DNA from: Stappia sp.
Lineage (GTDB): Bacteria; Pseudomonadota; Alphaproteobacteria; Rhizobiales; Stappiaceae
Reading direction: 5' to 3'
Assembly (NCBI RefSeq): GCF_040110915.1
Contig: NZ_CP157793.1
Span: forward strand, 2,120,939 to 2,184,938
Length of the DNA: 64,000 bases
Shown here: positions 26,080 through 34,222 of the stretch, in pieces
Position numbering within the stretch: position 1 is the first letter of the stretch
Layout: every line of letters begins with the position of its first letter
The notes under the pieces: generated by a model
Seen by the model: the letters and a program-made list of their open reading frames with translations, nothing else
Database searches by the model: none
What the model was told of the DNA's origin: nothing
Translations under genes and position numbers: made by a program

Positions 26080-27525
26080 TCAGTCGATGCCGCCGAGGCA
26101 GACGTATTTGATCTCCAGGAAGTCGTCGATCCCGTATTTGGAGCCCTCGCGGCCGAGGCCCGACTGCTTGACGCCGCCGAAGGGGGCGAGCTCGGTCGAG
26201 ATCAGCCCGGTGTTGACGCCGACCATGCCGGTTTCCAGCGCCTCCGCCACGCGCCACACACGACCGAGATCGCGGGCATAGAAGTAGCCCGCCAGACCGA
26301 AGTCGCTGTCGTTGGCCATGGCGAGCACCTCCTGCTCGTCGGTGAAGCGGATCACCGGGGCGAGCGGGCCGAAGGTTTCCTCGCGCGCCACGCGGGCGTT
26401 CCCGGGCACGTCGCGCACGACGGTAGGCTGGAAGAAGGTGCCTTCCAGACGCGCGCCGCCGGTCACCACCCGGCCGCCCTTGTCGAGCGCGTCTGCGAGA
26501 TGGCTTTCCACCTTGTCGACGGCCGCCTCGTTGATGAGCGGGCCGAGGGTGACGCCCTCCTGCATTCCGTCGCCGGTCTTCAGGCCGCCGACGGCGGCCG
26601 CGAGCTTCTCCACGAAAGCATCATAGACGCCGTCCTGCACGTAGAAGCGGTTGGCGCAGACGCAGGTCTGCCCGTTGTTGCGGTACTTGGCGATCAGCGC
26701 GCCCTCGACCGCCGCATCGAGATCGGCGTCGTCGAACACCAGGAACGGCGCGTTGCCGCCCAGCTCCAGGCTGAGCTTCTTGATGCCGTCCGCGCATTGG
26801 CGCATCAGGATCTGCCCCACACGGGTGGAACCGGTGAAGGTGATCTTGGCGACCTTGGAGTTGGCGCAAAGCTCCTGACCGGCGGCGGCCGCGTCGCTCG
26901 ACGGGACGACCGACAGGACACCCCTGGGCACGCCCGCGCGCTCCGCCAGCACCGCCATGGCCAGCGCCGACAGCGGCGTCAGCTCCGCCGGCCGCGCCAC
27001 GAAGGCACAGCCAACCGCGAGCGCCGGCGCCACTTTCCGCGCGATCATCGCATTGGGGAAGTTCCACGGCGTGATCGATCCCACGACGCCGACCGGCTGC
27101 TTCAGCACCACGATGCGCTTGTCGCGCTGGTGGCCCGGGATGATGTCGCCATAGACCCGCTTGGCCTCTTCGGCGAACCACTCGATGAAGCTCGCGCCAT
27201 AGAGGATTTCGCCCCTGGCCTCGGCCAGCGGCTTGCCCATCTCGGCCGTCAGGATGGTGGCCAGATCATCGGCGTTTTCCACGATCAGCTCGTACCAGCG
27301 CCGCAGCACGGCGGCGCGTTCCTTGCCGGTGCGCGCCGCCCAGGCCTTCTGCTCGGCATGGGCCGTGTCGATGGCGCCGCGCAGCGTCTCCACGGAGCAA
27401 TCCGCGACCTGCGCGATTTCCTCGCCCGTCGACGGGTTGCGGACGGCAAAGCGCGCCGTGCCGTCCTGCCAGACGCCGCCGACGAAGGCGCGCGTTTCGA
27501 GAAGGCTCTCGTCCTTGAGCTTCAT
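26080..27525 (-). CDS. gabD: Succinate-semialdehyde dehydrogenase
   Basis: The 481-residue ALDH is of the GabD type: ITPWNFPNAMIARKVAPALAVGC, FTGSTRVGQILM, LELGGNAPFLVF and NNGQTCVCANRFYVQ (Cys288). GabD oxidises succinate semialdehyde to succinate with NAD(P). Two adjacent ATGs (27528, 27525) are possible; the second has better spacing from GGGGAGGA. It directly follows gabT with an overlapping or abutting start, so the pair completes GABA breakdown downstream of the Puu products. In this family the CxC pair is associated with redox control. Confidence 0.92.
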   Translation of the reverse strand: MKLKDESLLETRAFVGGVWQDGTARFAVRNPSTGEEIAQVADCSVETLRGAIDTAHAEQKAWAARTGKERAAVLRRWYELIVENADDLATILTAEMGKPLAEARGEILYGASFIEWFAEEAKRVYGDIIPGHQRDKRIVVLKQPVGVVGSITPWNFPNAMIARKVAPALAVGCAFVARPAELTPLSALAMAVLAERAGVPRGVLSVVPSSDAAAAGQELCANSKVAKITFTGSTRVGQILMRQCADGIKKLSLELGGNAPFLVFDDADLDAAVEGALIAKYRNNGQTCVCANRFYVQDGVYDAFVEKLAAAVGGLKTGDGMQEGVTLGPLINEAAVDKVESHLADALDKGGRVVTGGARLEGTFFQPTVVRDVPGNARVAREETFGPLAPVIRFTDEQEVLAMANDSDFGLAGYFYARDLGRVWRVAEALETGMVGVNTGLISTELAPFGGVKQSGLGREGSKYGIDDFLEIKYVCLGGID

Positions 27526-28805
27526 CATGCGTCCTCCCCGGCGGCCCGGATGGCCTCTTCCAGAATGTCCAGCCCCTCGGCGAAGGTCTCCTCGTCGATG
27601 GTGATCGGCGCCAGGAATCGCACCACATTGCCGTAGACGCCGCAGGTCAGCAGGATCAGCTTGCGCTTCTCCGCTTCCGCGCGCACCCGCGCGGTGAAGG
27701 CGGCATCCGGCGCGCTGCCGTCGGGCGTGTTGAACTCCACCGCGACCATGAAGCCCTGACCGCGCACGTCGACGATGCGCGGCGTGTCCGCGCGCAGGCT
27801 CTCCAGACGCTGCCGCAGCCGCGAGCCGAGCTGCTCGGCGCGCGCGCAAAGCCCCTCTTCCTCGATCACGTCGAGCACCGCATGGGCGGCGGCGATGCCG
27901 AGCGGATTGCCGCCATAGGTGCCGCCGAGGCCGCCCGGATTGGCCGCGTCCATGATCTCCGCCTTGCCGGTCACGGCGGCGAGCGGCAGTCCGCCGGCCA
28001 GCCCCTTGGCCATGGTGGTGATGTCGGCGACGACGTCGTGATGCTCCATCGCGAACAGCCGGCCGGTGCGCGCAAAGCCCGTCTGCACCTCGTCGGCGAT
28101 CATCACGATGCCATGCGCGTCGCACAGCGCGCGGATCTCGCGCATCAGCTCCGCCGGCGCGGCGTAGAAGCCGCCCTCGCCCTGCACGGGCTCGATGATC
28201 ATCGCCGCGACCCGCTCCGGCGCAAGATCCGACTTGAACAGCTGGCGCAGCGCCTTGAGGCTGTCGTCGACGGTCACGCCATGGGGCTCCACCGGGAACG
28301 GCACGTGATAGACGTCCGGCATCATGGTGCCGAAGCCGGCCTTGTAGGGCTCGACCTTGCCGGTCAGGCTCATGCCCATGAAGGTCCGCCCGTGGAAGGC
28401 GCCGCCAAAGGCGATCACGGCCTGACGCCCGGTCGCCGCGCGCGCGATCTTGACGGCATTCTCCACCGCCTCTGCACCGGTGGTGACGAAGACGGTGCGC
28501 TTGTCGAAATCGCCCGGCACGGCCGCGTTCAGCCGCTCGGCCAGCGAGATGTAGTTCTCGTAGGGCAGAACCTGGTGGCAGGTGTGCGTGAAGCGCTCGA
28601 GCTGGGCGGCGACCGCCGCCATCACCTTCGGGTGCCGGTGGCCGGTGTTGACCACCGCGATGCCGGCGGCGAAGTCGATGTAGCGGTTGCCCTCCACGTC
28701 CCAGACCTCGGCATTCTCGGCCCGGTCCACGTAAAGCTGCGTCATCATTCCGACGCCGCGCGCGATCGCGCCCTGGCGCCGCGTGGCGATTTCCGTATTG
28801 CGCAT
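27525..28805 (-). CDS. gabT: 4-aminobutyrate aminotransferase
   Basis: The 426-residue class III aminotransferase has TTGAEAVENAVKIARAATGR, AFHGRTFMGMSLTGK, IIEPVQGEGGFY, IADEVQTGFARTGR and the PLP-lysine segment TTMAKGLAGGLPL. GabT moves the amino group of GABA to 2-oxoglutarate, giving succinate semialdehyde. ATG 28805 follows AGGGAGA. It forms a leftward operon with gabD and is divergent from an XRE-cupin regulator, a common arrangement for polyamine/GABA control. Related omega-aminotransferases with other substrates are possible but less likely given gabD. Confidence 0.92.
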   Translation of the reverse strand: MRNTEIATRRQGAIARGVGMMTQLYVDRAENAEVWDVEGNRYIDFAAGIAVVNTGHRHPKVMAAVAAQLERFTHTCHQVLPYENYISLAERLNAAVPGDFDKRTVFVTTGAEAVENAVKIARAATGRQAVIAFGGAFHGRTFMGMSLTGKVEPYKAGFGTMMPDVYHVPFPVEPHGVTVDDSLKALRQLFKSDLAPERVAAMIIEPVQGEGGFYAAPAELMREIRALCDAHGIVMIADEVQTGFARTGRLFAMEHHDVVADITTMAKGLAGGLPLAAVTGKAEIMDAANPGGLGGTYGGNPLGIAAAHAVLDVIEEEGLCARAEQLGSRLRQRLESLRADTPRIVDVRGQGFMVAVEFNTPDGSAPDAAFTARVRAEAEKRKLILLTCGVYGNVVRFLAPITIDEETFAEGLDILEEAIRAAGEDA

Positions 28806-28860
28806 GATGCGGTCTCCCTGATCGGTCTGCCGACAGAGTAGGTCGTTGCGCATTCCGCGA

Positions 28861-28898
28861 AAGTCTGTTTCTTCGCTTCCACAAGTGCCTGTTTTTGC
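28861..28898. promoter_or_regulatory. Direct repeat in the gabT-regulator intergenic region
   Basis: AAGTCTGTTTCTTCGC (28861-28876) and AAGTGCCTGTTTTTGC (28883-28898) are similar 16-mers 22 bp apart, two helical turns. They lie between divergent gabT and the XRE-cupin gene and are candidate operator sites. Confidence 0.4.
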
Positions 28899-28932
28899 AT
28901 ACCCTCACATTGAAATGATGCGGATATTCAAC

Positions 28933-29553
28933 ATGCGCAACACCTCTTCGCCCCCCGCCGGGGACACCGGCCACGGACACGCCCCGGATCCGGGCATCGA
29001 CGGCGACGCCATCGAGGTCGGTCACCGGCTGCGCGCCGCGCGCGAGGCGGCCGGCCTGTCGCAGCGGGCGCTGGCGCGGCGCGCGGGCGTGACCAACTCC
29101 ACGATCTCGCTGATCGAATCCGGCAAGACCAACCCCTCCGTCGGCGCGCTGAAGCGGGTGCTCGACGGCATCCCCATCGGCCTGTCGGAGTTCTTCGCGT
29201 TCCAGCCGCAGACCGAGCGGCAGGTGTTCTTCGCCGCCGAGGAGCTGAAGCAGATCGGCAAGGGCCGGCTGTCGCTGCGCCAGGTCGGCAACGACCTGTT
29301 CGGCCGCACGCTTCAGATCCTGCACGAGACCTATGCACCCGGCGCCGACACCGGCCGGGTGATGTACGAACACGACGGAGAGGAAGGCGGCATCGTCATT
29401 TCCGGGCGGATCGAGATCACCGTGGGCAGCGAGCGCAAGATCCTCGGCCCCGGCGACGCCTATCTCTTCGACAGCCGCCGGCCACACCGCTTCCGCGCCG
29501 TCGGCCCGGACCCTTGCGTGCTCATCAGCGCCTGCACGCCGCCGTCCTTCTGA
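28933..29553 (+). CDS. XRE-cupin transcriptional regulator (PuuR-like)
   Basis: A 206-residue protein with an N-terminal HTH_3 domain (LRAAREAAGLSQRALARRAGVTNSTISLIESGKTNPS, about residues 30-85) and a C-terminal cupin sensor domain (GRVMYEHDGEEGGIVISGRIEITVG). This architecture is shared with PuuR and related repressors of polyamine or amino-acid use. The start is uncertain: ATG 28933 is taken, and ATG 28915/28918 are in frame. It is divergent from gabT-gabD, with paired repeats between. The likely inducer is a polyamine or GABA-pathway metabolite (inference). Confidence 0.87.
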   Translation: MRNTSSPPAGDTGHGHAPDPGIDGDAIEVGHRLRAAREAAGLSQRALARRAGVTNSTISLIESGKTNPSVGALKRVLDGIPIGLSEFFAFQPQTERQVFFAAEELKQIGKGRLSLRQVGNDLFGRTLQILHETYAPGADTGRVMYEHDGEEGGIVISGRIEITVGSERKILGPGDAYLFDSRRPHRFRAVGPDPCVLISACTPPSF

Positions 29554-29555
29554 CG

Positions 29556-29583
29556 GCCCCGCGCGGGCGACGGATCGCGGGGC
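29556..29583. terminator. Stem-loop between convergent genes
   Basis: GCCCCGCG and CGCGGGGC form an 8-bp perfect stem in the 33-bp gap between the XRE-cupin stop and the adenosyltransferase stop. No clear T-tract; probably bidirectional. Confidence 0.45.
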
Positions 29584-29586
29584 GCG

Positions 29587-30156
29587 TCACGCGAGGCTTT
29601 TTCCGGGTTCCCAAAGCACCTCCGCGCCGTCCTGGGAGCGGGCGACAATGCGCGCTCCGACGAAGAGCAGGTCGCTCAGCCGGTTCAGATAGGCGAGCCC
29701 GCAGGTCGCCGGCTGGGGATCGAGATCGAGCGCCGAGACGAGCCGCCGTTCGGCGCGCCGCGCGACGGTGCGCGCCATGTGGAGCGCACCGACCGCCGGC
29801 GATCCGCCGGGCAGCATGAACTCCTTGAGTGGCGGCAATGTCGCGTTCATCTCGGCGACGGCCTCCTCCAGCCGCCGGACGTGCGGCTCGGACAGGAGCG
29901 CCGCACCGGGGCGCGACAGCGCACCCCCCAGGTCGAAGAGGTCGTGCTGGACGAGGGCCAGCGTGTCGCGCAAGCGCGCCGTGTCATCGGCCTGCGGAAC
30001 GAGGCTCGCCGCAAAGCCGATCAGGCTGCTCAATTCATCGATTGTGCCGATCGCCTCCAGGCGCGGGGCGTCCTTGTCGACGCGGGAGCCGTCGGCGAGC
30101 CCGGTTCGCCCGTCATCGCCGGTGCGCGTCACGATCCTCGACAGCCGGTTGCCCAT
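29587..30156 (-). CDS. Cob(I)alamin adenosyltransferase, PduO type
   Basis: The 189-residue protein has the PduO/MMAB signature RIVTRTGDDGRTGLADGSRVDKD at the N-terminus and conserved LPGGSP and ARTVARRAERRL segments. It converts cob(I)alamin plus ATP to adenosylcobalamin, the cofactor required by the mutase encoded upstream in the same operon. ATG 30156 follows the preceding stop by one base (TGAGATG). As the last gene of the hcm operon it secures local cofactor supply. Confidence 0.93.
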   Translation of the reverse strand: MGNRLSRIVTRTGDDGRTGLADGSRVDKDAPRLEAIGTIDELSSLIGFAASLVPQADDTARLRDTLALVQHDLFDLGGALSRPGAALLSEPHVRRLEEAVAEMNATLPPLKEFMLPGGSPAVGALHMARTVARRAERRLVSALDLDPQPATCGLAYLNRLSDLLFVGARIVARSQDGAEVLWEPGKSLA

Positions 30157-30157
30157 C

Positions 30158-31198
30158 TCACTCCTCCTCGCGCCGAACGAGCGGTCGGTGCGCCATCGCG
30201 CGGAACCGCTCGGCATAGGTTCGGTAGTTGGCGAGCGTCGCGGCCAGCATGTCGCGTTTGCGCGCGTCCATCGGCGCGATGGGGCGCGCCGGACGCCCGG
30301 CCCACACCTGACCGCTCGTCAGCCTTTGTCCGGGCTCGGTCTGCGTGCCCGCCGCGACCAGAACGTCGCCCTCCACGCGGGTTCCAGACGCGATCAGCGA
30401 CCCGATCCCGATCAGGCTGCGGGCCGCGACGGTGCAATCGGAAAGCGTGACATTGTGGCCGACCGTCACGTCGGGTCCGAGGACGATCTCCCCCGCCTCG
30501 CAGACGAGACGGCTGTTGTCCTGCACGTTGCTGCCCGCGCCGATGACGATGCGATGGGTGCCGGCGTCGAGGCGGCAGCCGTACCAGATGCCCACGCCCT
30601 CGCCGACCGCGACCCGCGCGCGGACGCTGGCCGTCGGCGCCACGAAACAGTCGAGATCCGGCCGGGGCGCGCCGACCCCGTGCAGGCCCCTCGGCCGCTC
30701 GTTGCGGATCTTGTGATGATAGCCTTCCACCTGTTGCGGCGACACGCGGGCGACCGGCTTCGCCGGACTGCCGGAATAGAGCCAGCCGCCCTCCAGCCGG
30801 GCGCGGGGAAACACCACCGAGCCGGCGGAAATCACCGCCCCCGCCCCGACCTGCGCGCCATCGAGGATCACGGCATCGCGCTCAATGGCGCAGCCCTCGC
30901 CGACCGTGCAGGCATGGATCACCGCGCCACGCCCGGCCGTCACGCGATCCGCCACATGGGTGGGATAGACGTCCTGGGCGATATGGACGGTCGCCCGCTC
31001 GCCGAGGTGAAAATCCTCGCCGATGCGGATGTCGTGCCCGTCGGCACGGATGACGGACCAGGCGCCGAGCCAGGCGCCCGCGCCCAGCACCGTGCGTCCG
31101 ATCACGACGGCGCCCGGCCCGGCAAAGGCCGGCTCGCCCCGCAGATCGGGGGCCGTGCCGTTATAGTCGGCCAGGAGCGGACCGCACGTGTCACCCAT
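30158..31198 (-). CDS. Fused tandem gamma-carbonic-anhydrase-like (left-handed beta-helix) protein
   Basis: The 346-residue protein contains two LbH domains of the gamma-CA/PaaY/CaiE family in series. The first spans about residues 1-175 (PAFAGPGAVVIGRTVLGAGAWLGAWSVIRAD ending SGSPAKPVARV). The second spans about 185-346 (DCFVAPTASVRARVAVGEGVGIWYGCRLDAG ending AGRPARPIAP). Normal family members have one domain of about 170-200 residues. Zinc-ligand positions are degraded: the first half has AGRGAVIHAC in place of GHGA-H, and the second has GHNVTLSDC and lacks other histidines. Carbonic anhydrase activity is therefore doubtful. It sits in the hcm operon, so a role with acyl-CoA or B12 enzymes is inferred. 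ATG 31198 overlaps the preceding gene by 8 bp. Confidence 0.82.
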   Translation of the reverse strand: MGDTCGPLLADYNGTAPDLRGEPAFAGPGAVVIGRTVLGAGAWLGAWSVIRADGHDIRIGEDFHLGERATVHIAQDVYPTHVADRVTAGRGAVIHACTVGEGCAIERDAVILDGAQVGAGAVISAGSVVFPRARLEGGWLYSGSPAKPVARVSPQQVEGYHHKIRNERPRGLHGVGAPRPDLDCFVAPTASVRARVAVGEGVGIWYGCRLDAGTHRIVIGAGSNVQDNSRLVCEAGEIVLGPDVTVGHNVTLSDCTVAARSLIGIGSLIASGTRVEGDVLVAAGTQTEPGQRLTSGQVWAGRPARPIAPMDARKRDMLAATLANYRTYAERFRAMAHRPLVRREEE

Positions 31199-31478
31199 CG
31201 AACGTCTCCCTCCCCCTGTAGCGCATGGCTTTTCGCCATTCTTCTTCGGCCATGACCGCAACCGCCTCCACCGGGAGGCACGCGACGATCCGGGCGCAAT
31301 ATCTCTTGTCGGCGGCCGACACCCGCGCGCCCAGGGCGCGGGCCAGCAGGAAGCGCCGGAGGGCAAGCTTGCCATGCCCCTGGCTCACGCTATGCGCCAG
31401 AAGCGCCCCCGCCGCCTCGGCGTCCCCCTGCCGGACACGGGCGGCCAAGGCCCGCGCCCGCCTGCGAAGCTGTCCCAT
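31191..31478 (-). CDS. Small basic helical protein of unknown function in the hcm operon
   Basis: A 95-residue frame from ATG 31478 (GTG 31490 also possible) overlaps the next gene by 8 bp, like the rest of the operon. It is rich in Arg and Ala, begins MGQLRRRARALAARV and contains LRRFLLARALGARVSAADKRYC. No family is recognised and no membrane segment is seen. Its position after hcmA and its coupling to the gamma-CA-like gene support it being real; the function is not known. Confidence 0.55.
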   Translation of the reverse strand: MGQLRRRARALAARVRQGDAEAAGALLAHSVSQGHGKLALRRFLLARALGARVSAADKRYCARIVACLPVEAVAVMAEEEWRKAMRYRGRETFDG

Positions 31479-31499
31479 GAACGAAACCACCCAAGACGG

Positions 31500-31550
31500 A
31501 AAAAGCCCTCCCCGAAAACGCCGGCCTCAAGGCGCCGGCTTCAAGGCCCC
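31500..31550 (-). other. GC-rich stem-loop after hcmA
   Basis: Between hcmA and the small gene, two GCCGGC elements and repeated GCCTTGA units precede TTTTC on the minus strand, with a second TTTTT run further on. It could attenuate transcription after hcmA. Weak evidence. Confidence 0.3.
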
Positions 31551-31566
31551 GATCGGAAGGGATCGG

Positions 31567-33258
31567 TCAGAAGACCGGGGTTTCGCGGTAGACACCCCAG
31601 ATGCCCTTCAGCTTCTCCACGATGTCGCCCATGGTCGCGCCGGCCTTCACCAGTTCGATGGTGACCGGCATGATGTTGGCGTCCTCGTCCTCGGCCACCT
31701 CGACCAGCTTGTCGAGCAACGCCTGCACCTTGGCCTCGTCGCGACTGTCGCGGACGGACTGCGTGCGGGCGATCTGGCGGTTGGCGGTCGTCTCGTCGTA
31801 GGGGTGGACCTCGATCTTGACGCCGCTTTCGTCCATGACATAGCGGTTCACGCCGATCACCGGCTTTTCGCCCGACTGTTTGCGCAGCGCGGTCTCATAG
31901 GCGAAATCCGCGATGTGCTTCTGGAACCAGCCCTCCTCGATCAGCTTGATGGTCCCGCCGCGCTCCTCGATCTCGTCAAGGATCTCGAAGATCTTCTTCT
32001 CGTAGTCGTTGGTCAGGCTCTCCACGTAGTAGGAGCCGCCGAGCGGATCGACCACCTGGGTCACGCCGGTCTCCTCGGCGATCACCTGCTGGGTGCGCAA
32101 CGCCAGTTGCATGGCGTGTTCGGTGGGGATCGCGAAGGCCTCGTCGTAGCCGTTGGTGTGCAGCGACTGCGCCCCGCCGAGAACGGCGGCGAGCGCCTGC
32201 GTCGTGGTGCGCATGACGTTGATCATATACTGCGGCTTGGTCAGCGAGGCGGCGGCCGTCTGGCAGTGAAAGCGCAGACGCATGGATTCCGGCTTCTGCG
32301 CGCCGAAGCGCTCCTTCATGATCTTGGCATAGACCCGGCGCAGCGCGCGGAACTTGGCGATCTCCTCGAAGAAGTCCGCCTGGCAGACGAAGAAGAAGGC
32401 GAGCCGCGGCGCGAAATCGTCGACCGACACGCCGGTCTTGAGCACTTCCTCCACGTAGACGATCAGGTTCGCCATCGTGAAGGCCGCCTCATGCACCGGC
32501 GACGAGCCCGCCTCGGAGATGTGATAGCCGGAGATGTTGATCGGGTTGTAGCGCTTCATCGTCGCCGTGGTGTGGCGAATGATGTCGCGGCAGATGCGAA
32601 CCGACGGCGCGATCGGATAGATATACTCCTTCTGTGCCATGTACTCCTTGAGGATATCGGCCTGAACGGTGCCCGAGACCTTGTTCAGGTCGTAGCCGCG
32701 TTCCTCGCACAGCGCGATATACATGGCGAGCAGGATCCAGGCGGTCGGATTGATCGTCAGCGAGACCGAGATCTTCTCCAGATCGATCCCCTCCAGCAGC
32801 GCCCGCATGTCCGCGAGCGTGTCGACGGCGACGCCCTCGCGTCCGACCTCCCCGTCCGACATCGGGTGATCGCTGTCGTAGCCCATGAGGGTCGGCATGT
32901 CGAAATCCGTCGAGATGCCCGTTTGTCCCTGTTCGATCAGGAACTTGAAGCGCTTGTTGGTGTCCTCGCCGGTGCCGAAGCCCGCGATCTGGCGCATCGT
33001 CCAGGTGCGGCCGCGATACATCGTCGGATAGGGGCCGCGGGTGAAGGGATATTGTCCCGGCAGCCCGATGTCCTCCGCCGGCGTGTCGGCGATGTCGGCG
33101 GCGGTATAGGTGCGCTTCACCGGAAAGTCGCCGAGCGTGAAGAACTGCTCCTTCGCCTCCGGCGCGCGGGCGATGAAGCTCGCGACCTCGGTGTCTTCCC
33201 AGGCCTTCACGCGTGCCGCTATGTCTTCCGGTGCGATTTCGCCGATGGTCTTAGACAT
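31567..33258 (-). CDS. hcmA: 2-hydroxyisobutyryl-CoA mutase, large subunit
   Basis: The 563-residue substrate-binding subunit belongs to the B12-dependent acyl-CoA mutase family. The active-site segments read [17 protein letters not shown] and [20 protein letters not shown]. Ile91 and Asp118 correspond to the Ile90/Asp117 pair that marks 2-hydroxyisobutyryl-CoA mutase, where methylmalonyl- and isobutyryl-CoA mutases have aromatic and other residues. The subunit lacks a B12 domain, which is on hcmB. The reaction is 2-hydroxyisobutyryl-CoA to 3-hydroxybutyryl-CoA. ATG 33258 overlaps the meaB stop by 8 bp. The residue reading comes from memory of the family and should be aligned. Confidence 0.9.
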   Translation of the reverse strand: MSKTIGEIAPEDIAARVKAWEDTEVASFIARAPEAKEQFFTLGDFPVKRTYTAADIADTPAEDIGLPGQYPFTRGPYPTMYRGRTWTMRQIAGFGTGEDTNKRFKFLIEQGQTGISTDFDMPTLMGYDSDHPMSDGEVGREGVAVDTLADMRALLEGIDLEKISVSLTINPTAWILLAMYIALCEERGYDLNKVSGTVQADILKEYMAQKEYIYPIAPSVRICRDIIRHTTATMKRYNPINISGYHISEAGSSPVHEAAFTMANLIVYVEEVLKTGVSVDDFAPRLAFFFVCQADFFEEIAKFRALRRVYAKIMKERFGAQKPESMRLRFHCQTAAASLTKPQYMINVMRTTTQALAAVLGGAQSLHTNGYDEAFAIPTEHAMQLALRTQQVIAEETGVTQVVDPLGGSYYVESLTNDYEKKIFEILDEIEERGGTIKLIEEGWFQKHIADFAYETALRKQSGEKPVIGVNRYVMDESGVKIEVHPYDETTANRQIARTQSVRDSRDEAKVQALLDKLVEVAEDEDANIMPVTIELVKAGATMGDIVEKLKGIWGVYRETPVF

Positions 33259-34222
33259 GGGTGGTCTCCCTCGAAAACTGTTGCACGATGGCGCTCGCCG
33301 CCGCGTAAGGATCGGCCCGGCGCTCCGCGACGCGCGGGCCCTCGGCGCCGAACGCGCCTTCCGCGCGCAGCCGCTCGAGCATCAGGGTCTCGGCCGCCTT
33401 GCGCAGGCGGAAGGCGGCGATGTCGGCCCGGCGCAGCCGTCCCGGCTCGCCGTCGAGCGCCTGAAGGTGGGCGTCGAGCGCGGCGAGAAGCTCGGCGAAG
33501 CCCTCGTCGGTCAGCGACGAGGTGCCGACGACCGGCGGTCGCCAGTCCCGCGTCAGCACGCTGGCGATGCCGTCCTTCAGCATGGTCTTGAGATCGGTCA
33601 TCGTCCGGTTGGCGTCGGAACGGTCGCATTTCGACACCACATGGATGTCGGCGATCTCCAGAATGCCGGCCTTGATCGCCTGGATGTCGTCGCCGAGCCC
33701 GGGGGCCGACACCACGACCGTCGTGTGCGAGGCCTTGGCGATCTCCACCTCGTCCTGACCAACCCCCACGGTCTCTATGATGATCTTGTCGAAGCCCGCG
33801 AGATCGAGGATGTCGACCACGTCGAGAGCGGCATGCGCCATGCCGCCGACCGCGCCCCGCGTCGCCATGGAGCGGATATAGACGCCCGGATCGAGCGCAT
33901 GCTCCGACATGCGGATGCGGTCGCCCAGGATCGAGCCGCCGGAATAGGGGCTGGACGGGTCGATGGCGACGATGGCGACCGACTGGCCGGTCCGGCGCAG
34001 ATGCGTGACCAGCTTGCCGACGAGCGTCGACTTGCCCGACCCCGGAACGCCGGTGATGCCGATGACATGGGCCCGCCCCGCCATCTTGTAGATCCGCCCG
34101 ACCGCCTCGCGCACTTCCGCCGCGCCGGCCTCGGCCCGCGAGATCAGGCGCGCCACCGCCCAGGTCTCGCCGTCGGCCGCCGGTTCGATCAGCTCCAGCG
34201 ATGGAATGTACTTGGATGTCAT
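33251..34222 (-). CDS. meaB: MeaB-family GTPase chaperone of the mutase
   Basis: The 323-residue G3E GTPase has the P-loop GITGVPGSGKSTL, VAIDPSSPYSGGSILGDRIRM, IIETVGVGQDEVE and the base-recognition region SKCD. MeaB/ArgK proteins load and protect the adenosylcobalamin of mutases such as MCM, ICM and HCM. ATG 34222 overlaps the ligase stop (ATGA), and its own stop overlaps the hcmA start, so ligase, chaperone and mutase are made together. Confidence 0.93.
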   Translation of the reverse strand: MTSKYIPSLELIEPAADGETWAVARLISRAEAGAAEVREAVGRIYKMAGRAHVIGITGVPGSGKSTLVGKLVTHLRRTGQSVAIVAIDPSSPYSGGSILGDRIRMSEHALDPGVYIRSMATRGAVGGMAHAALDVVDILDLAGFDKIIIETVGVGQDEVEIAKASHTTVVVSAPGLGDDIQAIKAGILEIADIHVVSKCDRSDANRTMTDLKTMLKDGIASVLTRDWRPPVVGTSSLTDEGFAELLAALDAHLQALDGEPGRLRRADIAAFRLRKAAETLMLERLRAEGAFGAEGPRVAERRADPYAAASAIVQQFSRETTHV

